This document shows, piece by piece, positions 35,707 to 45,398 of a stretch of DNA of 64,000 nt. This stretch comes from Flavobacterium laiguense. Its GTDB lineage: Bacteria > Bacteroidota > Bacteroidia > Flavobacteriales > Flavobacteriaceae. Every line of letters starts with the position of its first letter. Within the stretch, counting starts at the first letter, position 1. The translations under genes and the position numbers were made by a program. The stretch lies in the NCBI RefSeq assembly GCF_003097655.1, contig NZ_QCZH01000010.1, positions 1 to 64,000 on the forward strand, in the 5' to 3' direction. The notes under the pieces were generated by a model. That model worked only from the letters and a program-made list of their open reading frames with translations, ran no database searches and had not been told where the DNA came from.

Positions 35707-36729
35707 TTAAAATTGTATTCGTGCTTTTGAAACAACTGCAGTCGTTTCAAATGTTTCAGATAAAAACTTTTGATAACCTACAATTCCAATCATTGCAGCA
35801 TTATCGGTGGTGTATTCAAATTTAGGGATAAATGTTTTCCAACCGTATTTATTTTCGGTTTCTTTTAATGTGTTTCGAATTCCGGAATTGGCAGAAACTC
35901 CACCGCCAATGGCAATTTGTTTGATGCCGGTTTCTTTGACAGCCATTTTTAATTTATCCATCAAAATTTCAATAATAGTGTATTGTATAGAAGCGCAAAT
36001 ATCATTTAAGTTCTCTTCGACAAAATTGGGGTTCTCTATTTTTTTCTTTTGGATAAAATATAAAATAGCCGTTTTTAATCCAGAGAAACTAAAATCTAAT
36101 CCCGGTACTTTTGGTTTTGTAAAAGGAAATGCTTTCGGATTTCCAAGTTGAGCATATTTGTCAACTAAAGGGCCACCAGGATAGGGAAGTCCCAATATCT
36201 TTGCACTCTTGTCAAAAGCTTCTCCAACCGCATCATCTGTAGTTTCTCCTATGATTGTCATGTCAAAAAAACTATTTACTCTCACAATCTGGGTATGGCC
36301 TCCACTAATGGTTAAAGCCAAAAAGGGAAATGTTGGTTTGTCAAATCCCTCTTCGTCTATAAAATGTGCCAAAATGTGGGCGTGCATGTGATTTACGGCA
36401 ATAAGTGGAATTTGTAGAGCCAGGGCCAATGATTTGGCAAAGGAACTTCCTACCAAAAGAGATCCCATAAGTCCCGGACCTTGCGTAAAAGCAATTGCAG
36501 ACAGTTGTTCTTTTTGAATGTTAGCTTTTTTGAGTGCCGCATCTATAACCGGAACTATGTTTTGTTGATGTGCCCTAGAAGCAAGTTCAGGAACTACACC
36601 CCCATATTGGTTGTGAATTAACTGATTAGCAACAACATTAGACAGTACTTTGTCGTTATGTAAAACGGCTGCAGCAGTATCATCGCATGAACTTTCGATG
36701 GCAAGAATAAAAACCTCGGAATTTTGCAT
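35707..36729 (-). CDS. tsaD: tRNA N6-adenosine threonylcarbamoyltransferase
   Basis: A 340-residue ASKHA-family protein making t6A37 in tRNAs that read ANN codons. The metal-binding HMHAH is at 114-118; ATP-binding motifs are IESSCDDTAAAV near the N-terminus and IAIGGGVSANSGIRNTL near the C-terminus. Length matches the family. The gene is divergent from tamB, a linkage often seen in Bacteroidota, and is followed by rsmE. Confidence 0.97.
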   Translation of the reverse strand: MQNSEVFILAIESSCDDTAAAVLHNDKVLSNVVANQLIHNQYGGVVPELASRAHQQNIVPVIDAALKKANIQKEQLSAIAFTQGPGLMGSLLVGSSFAKSLALALQIPLIAVNHMHAHILAHFIDEEGFDKPTFPFLALTISGGHTQIVRVNSFFDMTIIGETTDDAVGEAFDKSAKILGLPYPGGPLVDKYAQLGNPKAFPFTKPKVPGLDFSFSGLKTAILYFIQKKKIENPNFVEENLNDICASIQYTIIEILMDKLKMAVKETGIKQIAIGGGVSANSGIRNTLKETENKYGWKTFIPKFEYTTDNAAMIGIVGYQKFLSETFETTAVVSKARIQF

Positions 36730-36752
36730 ATATATAAGGACGAATTTTGGTC

Positions 36753-36760
36753 TAAATTTG
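36753..36760 (+). promoter_or_regulatory. Candidate -7 box for tamB
   Basis: TAAATTTG fits TAnnTTTG and lies 85 nt before the tamB start in the divergent tsaD-tamB region. I see no convincing -33 box. The minus strand of the same region contains TAATTTTG (complement near 36798) that could serve tsaD. Confidence 0.35.
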
Positions 36761-36845
36761 ATGAATTACCATAAAAATAGTATTTTTACAGCGATGCCAA
36801 AATTAAAGATTTTTTATTTAAGGTATTATCATTTCCATAGGCAAA

Positions 36846-39800
36846 ATGTTATTTTGGAGAAATAAATTAAAAACGACCCCTATCAAAAAAATTAAAAAAA
36901 TAATATTCCGTACGCTACTTGGACTAATATTACTTTTACTAGTACTTTTTATAGCACTTACTTTGCCTAGTGTTCAGACAAGAGTGGCTCAATACTTCGT
37001 GAAAAGCATCAATGAAGATTTTGGAATTCATATTGCTATAGATGAAGTGCAACTTACCTTATTTGGTGGTGTTAAACTTAAACAAGTTCTAATAATAGAT
37101 CACCATAAGGATACTTTAATTTATACCAAAAGGATAAATACAACGATTCTAGGAGCTAAACAGCTTTTAGAAGGTGATTTGTTATTTGGAGATTTAGCGA
37201 TGAACGGTGTGCTCTTTAATTTGAAAACTTATAAAAAAGAGAAGAAAACGAATCTTGATTATTTTGTTGATGCTTTTGAAACTGGAGCTCCTCCTTCAAA
37301 AAAACACTTTTTGCTAAAAGCCACAAAAATTGATTTAACCGATGGTCGTTTTATTTTAACGGATGAAAATAGAGAAAACCCTAAAGATGTAGATTTTACA
37401 AGACTAAATATTTTGGTTACTGATTTCAAAATTTACGGACCAGAAGTCTACGCGAACATCAAAAAAATGTCTTTTTTAGATCATAGGGGTTTGTATGTAG
37501 AAAATCTAACAGGAAACTATAGTTTTACCCAAACGCAAATGAAACTCGAAAATTTGGCGATTAAAACCAAAGAATCGAGTATAAAAGGAGATGCAGCATT
37601 AAATTATGATATTGATGATTTTGCTTATTTTACAGATAAAGTCGATTTTGATGTCAAAATTAAGTCTGGTATTTTGGCTTCAAATGATATTCGTCATTTT
37701 TACAATGAATTAGGGAAATATCAATATTTTAAGATCAAAGCTCGAATAAAAGGGCCGCTTAATAATTTAAAATTGCTGGATTTAAAGTTAAAAGACAATC
37801 GTGGCACTGAACTGGAGGGGTTCATTAATTTTAAAAACCTTTTAGGGACCGAAGACCAGAAGTTTTATATGAATGGGAAATTCGATAAGCTTAAGTCTAA
37901 TTATGATGATGTAGTAAGTATACTGCCAAACGTTTTAGGAAAGAAGCTACCTCTTATTTTAAAAAAACTAGGTGATATTTCAATAATTGGGAATGCTCAA
38001 ATTACCACCACATCCATAAAAGCAAATCTTGCCATGACTACCGCTTTGGGACATGTGAAATCTAATTTTAAGATTAAAGACATGGATCAAAGCGATAAAG
38101 CAGCTTATGTAGGGTATGTGGTTTTGAATGATTTTAATATTGGAAATCTTTTGGATAATAAAGATTTGTACAAGGTAAGTTTAAATTTAGATGTTGATGG
38201 GAAAGGGTTTTCAGAAAAATATTTGAATACAGCGTTAAAAGGATCGGTCTCGAAAATCGATTATAATAAGTATACATATAGTAATATAGTTTTAAATGGT
38301 AATTTCAAATTGCCTTTATATGCAGGAAATGTTAAGGTTAACGATCCAAATTTAAAATTGAATTTTGATGGATTGCTTGACTTTAGTAAAAAAGACAGTA
38401 AACATGATTTTAATATTGATATAGAAAGAGCCGAATTGCATAAATTGAAGTTTGTAAATGATAGTATTTCACTTTTTAGAGGAAATATAATTGTTAAGAC
38501 ACAAGGGAATTCAATTGATGACATGCAGGGGAATATTTATGTAAATAATGCTACTTATACCAATTCTAAAGATACGTATCAGTTTAATGATTTTAATATC
38601 AATTCAATATTTGATGCAGGAAGGATTCGAACCATAAAAGTGAATTCGCCTGATATTACAGATGGGGAAGTAGTGGGTAAATATAAATTTTCAGATCTGA
38701 AAGGTTTAGTCTCTAATTCGTTGGGAAGTCTATATACAAATTATAAACCTATAAAAGTAAATAAAGGACAGTTTTTAAAATTTAATTTTTCTATTAACAG
38801 TAAAATAGTTGAAGTCTTTTTTCCTGAAATAAAAGTTAGTGAAAATACAATTGTAAAAGGGAGTATTAACTCGGATAATAATGATTTTAAATTCAATTTT
38901 AATTCCCCTGTAATTAAAGCTTTCGAAAATACTTTTGATAATATTAGGATTTCAATCGATAATAAAAATCCACTGTATAATGCCTATATCGAGTTAGACA
39001 GCATAAAAACTGAGATGTATAAAATTCGTGATTTTAGTTTGATAAATGTGACTTCAAAAGATACCTTATTCTTTCGAACAGAATTTAAAGGCGGTACAAA
39101 AGGGGAAGACAGTTTTAATCTGGATTTATATCATACTATGAATAAAGAAAATAAAAATGTAATTGGTTTTAGTAAATCGGAAATTAAAATAAAAAATAGT
39201 TTATGGTTTCTAAATGAATTGAATTTATCTAATAACCGAGTTGTCTTTGATAAAGAATTAAAAGAATTTCGCTTAGATGATTTTATTTTATCCAATAAAA
39301 AACAGGAAATTACATTTAGCGGGGATATTATAGGGAAAGATTATAAAGATTTTAAAGCACATTTTAAAGATGTTAATATAAATGACTGGGTATCTGCGCA
39401 ACAAAGTTTTTTAGTATATGGTAATTTGAATGGAGATGTCAATTACAAACAAAACAAGCTTAAATATGAACCTACAGCTTCAATAGTAATAGATAATTTG
39501 AAAGTGAATGATCACGAGTTGGGTGTTTTGAATTTTGATATACGAGGTGATGAAAATTTAAAAAAATTCACTTTATTTTCAACCATTGAAAATGAAAATT
39601 TTGAGTCTTTTAATGCAGATGGGAGTTTTGAAATTGAAAACGAAGCAACGGTATTTGATTTAAATCTAAAATTTGACCGATTTAATTTAGCTACTTTAAG
39701 CTCTTTGGGTGGCGATGTGATATCCAATATTAGAGGATTTGTTTCTGGAAATGCAACCATAGGCGGTACTATGAAAAAACCGGAAATTAATGGAAGACTT

Positions 39801-41375
39801 TATGTAAATGAAGGGGGATTATCTATTCCTTATCTAAATGTTGATTATGCGTTAAATAACAAAACTATCATTGATTTGACAGGGGAGAAATTCTTATTCA
39901 GAAACAATACCCTAACCGATACAAAATATAAAACCACAGGAACATTGAATGGGGTTGTGGAGCATAATAATTTTTCGGATTGGAAATTGGATTTGACTGT
40001 AAATTCAAAAAGGTTTTTGGCTTTGGATACAAAAGATAGTGAAGATGCGGCTTATTTTGGTACTGCATTCATTGATGGTAGGGCAACTATTAAAGGACCT
40101 GCCGATGCGTTGTTCATAAAAGTAGACGCAAAATCAGAAAAAGGAACTGCTGTAAAAATCCCGATCAATAATGCAGAAAGTGTAAGCGAGAACAGTTTTA
40201 TTCATTTTGTGACCCCTAAAGAAAAGTTCAATTTGCAAAAGGGTATTGTAGAAAGCAAGAAGAAATACAACGGACTTGAATTAGAGTTTGATTTCGAAAT
40301 AACCCCAAATGCCGAGGTGGAAGTGATATTGGATAGAAATTCTGGACATGGAATGAAAGGAAGAGGAAATGGAACCTTATTATTTAAAATTAATACTTTA
40401 GGTAAGTTTAATATGTGGGGGGACTTCTTGCCTTTTGATGGAACATATAATTTTAAGTATGGAGGAATAATTGACAAGAAATTCAATGTAAAAAAAGGAG
40501 GATCCATTGTTTGGGAAGGTAATCCACTGAAAGCACAATTGAATTTAGAGGCTGTCTATAAGATATCGGCAAATCCGGCATTGCTATTAGAGAGTTCGAG
40601 TATCAATAAAAAAGTTCCTGTTGAAGTTGTTATTGGTATTCGTGGCGATTTAACTAGGCCAGAACCGGATTTTATGATTAATTTCCCAACTGTTACAAGT
40701 GTGTTGAAATCTGAACTTGAAACGGAATTAGCAGATAAAGACGTGCGTCAAACTCAGGCTTTGTATTTATTGTCTACAGGTAGTTTTTTAAGTAAAGATG
40801 GAACTAATCAAATAGGTGCGTCAAGTTTGTATGAAACGGCTTCAGGAATGTTAGGGAATATTGTACAGTCGAATGATGAAACTTTTGAAATGAATTTTAA
40901 TCTTGTAACGCAAGACAAAAGACCCGGAAAAGAAACGGATGGAAGATTTGAAGCTATTGTTTCTTCTAAAGTGAATGAACGAATAACCATCAACGGAAGG
41001 ATAGGAGTTCCTTTTGGAGGAGTTAATGAATCGGCAGTTGTTGGTGATGTCGATATTAAGTATAGAGTTAATGATGATGGTTCTTTTAACTTGCATGTAT
41101 TCAATAGAGAAAACGATATTAACTACGTTGGGCAAGAAATTGGATATACTCAAGGAGGTGGACTTATTTATGAAGTCGATTTTGATACTTTCAGGGAATT
41201 GGTCGATAAGATGTTTAAAAGCAAAAAAATAACAATGCCTACTAAAGGAAAAACAGACATAGAGAATCCAGATTCTAACTTAAATCCAGATTTTATTAAT
41301 TTTTCTAAACCCAAAGAGCCCAAATCCGATAAGCCTAAAATAAATCAGGATGCCGTGTTGCCAGAAAACGACTAA
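36846..41375 (+). CDS. tamB: TamB/AsmA-like translocation and assembly module protein
   Basis: A 1509-residue envelope protein. A basic N-terminus and one membrane segment (residues 25-45, TLLGLILLLLVLFIALTLPS) anchor it in the inner membrane. The long middle part is repetitive beta-structure rich in Asn, Asp and Phe, and the C-terminal 450 residues form the TamB (DUF490) domain, including GGTMKKPEINGRLYVNEGG and VVIGIRGDLTRPEPDFMINF. Such proteins form a hydrophobic groove bridging the periplasm and transport lipids or help outer-membrane protein insertion. The C-terminal tail is Lys/Pro/Asp-rich. It may be an AsmA-like paralog rather than strict TamB. Confidence 0.93.
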   Translation: MLFWRNKLKTTPIKKIKKIIFRTLLGLILLLLVLFIALTLPSVQTRVAQYFVKSINEDFGIHIAIDEVQLTLFGGVKLKQVLIIDHHKDTLIYTKRINTTILGAKQLLEGDLLFGDLAMNGVLFNLKTYKKEKKTNLDYFVDAFETGAPPSKKHFLLKATKIDLTDGRFILTDENRENPKDVDFTRLNILVTDFKIYGPEVYANIKKMSFLDHRGLYVENLTGNYSFTQTQMKLENLAIKTKESSIKGDAALNYDIDDFAYFTDKVDFDVKIKSGILASNDIRHFYNELGKYQYFKIKARIKGPLNNLKLLDLKLKDNRGTELEGFINFKNLLGTEDQKFYMNGKFDKLKSNYDDVVSILPNVLGKKLPLILKKLGDISIIGNAQITTTSIKANLAMTTALGHVKSNFKIKDMDQSDKAAYVGYVVLNDFNIGNLLDNKDLYKVSLNLDVDGKGFSEKYLNTALKGSVSKIDYNKYTYSNIVLNGNFKLPLYAGNVKVNDPNLKLNFDGLLDFSKKDSKHDFNIDIERAELHKLKFVNDSISLFRGNIIVKTQGNSIDDMQGNIYVNNATYTNSKDTYQFNDFNINSIFDAGRIRTIKVNSPDITDGEVVGKYKFSDLKGLVSNSLGSLYTNYKPIKVNKGQFLKFNFSINSKIVEVFFPEIKVSENTIVKGSINSDNNDFKFNFNSPVIKAFENTFDNIRISIDNKNPLYNAYIELDSIKTEMYKIRDFSLINVTSKDTLFFRTEFKGGTKGEDSFNLDLYHTMNKENKNVIGFSKSEIKIKNSLWFLNELNLSNNRVVFDKELKEFRLDDFILSNKKQEITFSGDIIGKDYKDFKAHFKDVNINDWVSAQQSFLVYGNLNGDVNYKQNKLKYEPTASIVIDNLKVNDHELGVLNFDIRGDENLKKFTLFSTIENENFESFNADGSFEIENEATVFDLNLKFDRFNLATLSSLGGDVISNIRGFVSGNATIGGTMKKPEINGRLYVNEGGLSIPYLNVDYALNNKTIIDLTGEKFLFRNNTLTDTKYKTTGTLNGVVEHNNFSDWKLDLTVNSKRFLALDTKDSEDAAYFGTAFIDGRATIKGPADALFIKVDAKSEKGTAVKIPINNAESVSENSFIHFVTPKEKFNLQKGIVESKKKYNGLELEFDFEITPNAEVEVILDRNSGHGMKGRGNGTLLFKINTLGKFNMWGDFLPFDGTYNFKYGGIIDKKFNVKKGGSIVWEGNPLKAQLNLEAVYKISANPALLLESSSINKKVPVEVVIGIRGDLTRPEPDFMINFPTVTSVLKSELETELADKDVRQTQALYLLSTGSFLSKDGTNQIGASSLYETASGMLGNIVQSNDETFEMNFNLVTQDKRPGKETDGRFEAIVSSKVNERITINGRIGVPFGGVNESAVVGDVDIKYRVNDDGSFNLHVFNRENDINYVGQEIGYTQGGGLIYEVDFDTFRELVDKMFKSKKITMPTKGKTDIENPDSNLNPDFINFSKPKEPKSDKPKINQDAVLPEND

Positions 41376-41770
41376 GGTAGAAATATAAGTTATCGTTTTT
41401 AGATCCTTGCCTAAAGGATCTTATATTTCTTAATATGGTAAAAATTTAACACTCTCTGTTTAGAATATAGCTCTATTGATATTGGTGTATAATACACCCT
41501 ATTTTAATTAATGCTCTACTTTATAAATGAATCTTTATAAAGCCAACTTTATTTATATAAGATTTTTTTTAAACTCGATTTATTGGATTCTAGTTCCTTA
41601 TAAAATAACACAATACTTGAATTTTAATAGGTTTAATAGGGGGCTATTCTTGCTTAAAAAAAAACTTATCAACGAAAACGTTTGAATTAGCGTAGCTTTA
41701 TTAAAATGTTAGAAGAACAGCTGCTATAGTCCGTTTTGTTTGCTAATTTTACGTTTTAATACTTAAAAAA
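41376..41770. other. Intergenic stretch between tamB and pfkA
   Basis: 395 nt. Stem AGATCCTT / AAGGATCT with a 5-nt loop (41401-41421) is a likely weak terminator for tamB. The rest is AT-rich; I see no gene. The pfkA promoter must be within the last 100 nt but no box matches well. Confidence 0.55.
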
Positions 41771-42757
41771 ATGTCAAAAACAATAAAAAAGATAGGTGTT
41801 CTTACATCTGGAGGAGACTCTCCGGGTATGAATGCCGCCATTAGATCAGTTGTTCGTACATGTGCTTATCATAATATTGGATGTATCGGGATTTATAGAG
41901 GATATCAAGGAATGATTGAAGGGGATTTCAAAGAAATGGGACCTCGAAGTGTAAATAATATTGTAAACAAAGGAGGAACTATATTAAAATCAGCTCGATC
42001 ACTTGATTTTAAAACTCCAGAAGGCCGTGAAAAAGCACATCAAAATCTGGTAAAAGCTGGAATTGATGCATTAGTTGTAATAGGTGGGGATGGTTCTTTT
42101 ACCGGAGCATTGTTATTTAATACGGAATATAATTTCCCTGTAATAGGAATTCCTGGTACCATCGATAATGATATATTTGGAACCAGCCATACACTTGGAT
42201 ATGATACCGCTTTGAATACTGTTGTAGAAGTTATCGATAAAATTCGTGATACTGCGAGTTCGCATAATCGATTGTTTCTTATTGAAGTAATGGGACGAGA
42301 TGCCGGACACATTGCTTTGAATGCTGGAATAGGTGCAGGAGCCGAAGAAATTCTTATTCCTGAGGAAGATTTAGGATTAGATCGATTATTAGAATCTTTA
42401 AGAAAAAGTAAAGCAGCAGGAAAATCATCTAGTATTGTTGTAATTGCCGAAGGAGATAAAATTGGTAAATCAGTATTTGAACTTAAGGATTATGTGGAGT
42501 CAAATTTACCAGAATATGATGTTCGTGTTTCGGTATTGGGACACATGCAGCGTGGTGGTGCGCCATCTTGTTTTGATAGAGTTCTAGCAAGTCGTCTTGG
42601 CGTTAAAGCTGTAGAGTCGTTGTTAGAAGGAAAATCAAACTATATGGTTGGAATATTATGTGATAAAATTGGTCTTACTCCGTTGGAGCAAGCTATAAAG
42701 GGACATACTGAAATTGATAGAGAATTATTGAGGGTTTCAGATATTATGTCGATATAA
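41771..42757 (+). CDS. pfkA: 6-phosphofructokinase
   Basis: A 328-residue ATP-dependent enzyme of glycolysis. ATP loop GVLTSGGDSPGMNAAIR at 9-25, GGDGSFTGA at 105-113, catalytic IPGTIDNDIFGT with Asp132, and GHMQRGGAPSCFDRVLA for sugar phosphate binding. Gly105 followed by Gly-Asp-Gly indicates ATP rather than PPi usage. The gap gene starts 70 nt later, so the two glycolytic genes likely form one operon. Confidence 0.97.
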   Translation: MSKTIKKIGVLTSGGDSPGMNAAIRSVVRTCAYHNIGCIGIYRGYQGMIEGDFKEMGPRSVNNIVNKGGTILKSARSLDFKTPEGREKAHQNLVKAGIDALVVIGGDGSFTGALLFNTEYNFPVIGIPGTIDNDIFGTSHTLGYDTALNTVVEVIDKIRDTASSHNRLFLIEVMGRDAGHIALNAGIGAGAEEILIPEEDLGLDRLLESLRKSKAAGKSSSIVVIAEGDKIGKSVFELKDYVESNLPEYDVRVSVLGHMQRGGAPSCFDRVLASRLGVKAVESLLEGKSNYMVGILCDKIGLTPLEQAIKGHTEIDRELLRVSDIMSI

Positions 42758-42788
42758 AAAAAAGTGAAGTTTATTGTGAGGAAATTAG

Positions 42789-43832
<1,044 letters not shown>

Positions 43833-43847
43833 TTTTTTTATATTTAC

Positions 43848-43889
43848 AAAATCCCATTAGGTAAAATTAATGGGATTTTATTTTTTTTG
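43848..43889 (+). terminator. Intrinsic terminator after gap
   Basis: Stem AAAATCCCATTA / TAATGGGATTTT (43848-43859, 43868-43879), 8-nt loop, followed by a T-run. Confidence 0.92.
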
Positions 43890-44057
43890 TTCGGTTTTTA
43901 TAGTATTCAAATTTGCATTGAATTTTATAGAGAAAGCGACAAAATTCATAACAAATATTATCTACATATGAAATGAGCATAAGTGTAAATTGGTCGTACA
44001 CACCAATTCAGCTATGCGAATTACATATGACCGATGAAAAACAATAAAAATCAGCAT

Positions 44058-44909
44058 ATGAAATTAATAGTTGACAGTGGTTCTACTAAAGCAGATTGGA
44101 TTGCTATAGATGATGAAGGAAAAGTTTTGTTTACTACACAAACATTAGGTTTAAATCCAGAAATTCTTAACGGTGATGAAATCGTAGAACGATTGAATGA
44201 TCGATTTGATATTTTACAGAATAAAAAGACAGCTACCCATTTGTTTTTCTATGGTGCTGGTTGCGGGACAGATAGAATGAAATTGATGCTTTCACAGCTT
44301 TTTCAAGTCTATTTTCCAAATGCCATAGTTGTAGTTGAGGAAGATACTTATGCGGCTGTTTATGCAACAACCCCAAAAGGAGAAAAAGCAATTGTCAGTA
44401 TATTAGGGACTGGTTCAAACTGCAGTTATTTTGATGGACATGTATTACATCAAAAAGTGCAATCTTTGGGATATATCGTAATGGATGATTGTAGTGGTAA
44501 TGTTTTTGGTAAAGAATTAATTAGAAAATATTATTTTAATAAAATGCCAAAAGAATTAGCGGAACTTTTTGAAAAAGAGTACAACGTAGATCCGGATTTT
44601 ATTAAAAATAAATTATACAAGGAGTCAAATCCAAATGCTTATTTGGCGACTTTTGCAAAATTCTTAATTCAAAATAAAGAACATGAGTTTTGTAAAAAAA
44701 TAATTTTTAAAGGGATGAAATCTTTTATAAAAAATTATATCAAGCAATTTGAAAATTGTAAAGAAGTTCCTGTGCATTTTGTAGGATCGATTGCTTTTTA
44801 TTTAAAAGATGAATTAGCCGTAATTTTTGAAAAACACGAATTACAGTTGGGTAATGTTTTAAGAAGACCTATAGATGGTTTGATAGCGTATCACGCAGCT
44901 AATGTGTAG
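44058..44909 (+). CDS. BadF/BadG-type ATPase, probable N-acetylglucosamine kinase
   Basis: About 283 residues. ASKHA-fold motifs: VDSGSTKADWIAID (phosphate 1) and IVSILGTGSNCSYFDG (phosphate 2), FVGSIAFYL (adenosine). This is the BadF/BadG/BcrA/BcrD family whose bacterial single-domain members phosphorylate GlcNAc or glucosamine. I chose the ATG at 44058, giving MKLIVDSGSTKADW, the usual start; ATG at 44034 adds eight polar residues. The sugar is inferred from family use. It is convergent with ridA across a 27-bp palindrome. Confidence 0.85.
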   Translation: MKLIVDSGSTKADWIAIDDEGKVLFTTQTLGLNPEILNGDEIVERLNDRFDILQNKKTATHLFFYGAGCGTDRMKLMLSQLFQVYFPNAIVVVEEDTYAAVYATTPKGEKAIVSILGTGSNCSYFDGHVLHQKVQSLGYIVMDDCSGNVFGKELIRKYYFNKMPKELAELFEKEYNVDPDFIKNKLYKESNPNAYLATFAKFLIQNKEHEFCKKIIFKGMKSFIKNYIKQFENCKEVPVHFVGSIAFYLKDELAVIFEKHELQLGNVLRRPIDGLIAYHAANV

Positions 44910-44924
44910 TAGTATAATAGTATT

Positions 44925-44992
44925 CAGTGTTCAGTTTTTTAGTGTTCAGTTACCACACTGTTGAAAACTGAACACTAAAAAACTGAACACTG
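44925..44992. repeat. Perfect 27-bp palindrome between convergent genes
   Basis: Arms 44925-44951 and 44966-44992 (CAGTGTTCAGTTTTTTAGTG continuing TTCAGTT, and its complement) are perfect over 27 bp with a 14-nt loop. It contains the direct repeat GTGTTCAGT within each arm. Probably a bidirectional terminator and/or an intergenic repeat element. Confidence 0.8.
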
Positions 44993-44996
44993 ATCA

Positions 44997-45377
44997 CTAA
45001 AAAATTGCGATCATAGATATTTCTACATTTACGTTTTTTGGCAAACAGGCCACTTGAACCGTTTCACGTGCTGGAGCGGTTTTTTCATTAAAATAAGATC
45101 CGTAAACGGTGTTGATGCTTCCAAAATCATCCATATTCATAATGAAAATGGTTGTTTTCACCACGTTTTCAAATGTCATTCCGGCTGCTTCAAGAACGGC
45201 CTTCATGTTTTCCATCACTTGCTTGGTTTCTACTTCAATGTTGTCTACTACTAATTCCATAGTTGCAGGATTCAACGCAATTTGCCCTGAGGTATACAAG
45301 GTGTCTCCTTTTAAAACGGCTTGATTATAAGGTCCAATTGGTGCTGGAGCTTTTTCGGTGTAAATTATTTTTTTCAC
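44997..45377 (-). CDS. ridA: RidA family enamine/imine deaminase
   Basis: A 126-residue trimer-forming protein that hydrolyses reactive 2-aminoacrylate-type enamines released by PLP enzymes such as threonine dehydratase. Motifs: APAPIGPYNQAV, YTSGQIALNP, Arg104 in APARETVQVACLPKN, and the final VEISMIAIF with Glu119. It follows lptD by 21 nt on the minus strand, so it is co-transcribed with it. Confidence 0.95.
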   Translation of the reverse strand: MKKIIYTEKAPAPIGPYNQAVLKGDTLYTSGQIALNPATMELVVDNIEVETKQVMENMKAVLEAAGMTFENVVKTTIFIMNMDDFGSINTVYGSYFNEKTAPARETVQVACLPKNVNVEISMIAIF

Positions 45378-45398
45378 GGTTGCTTAATTTAAGATTTA

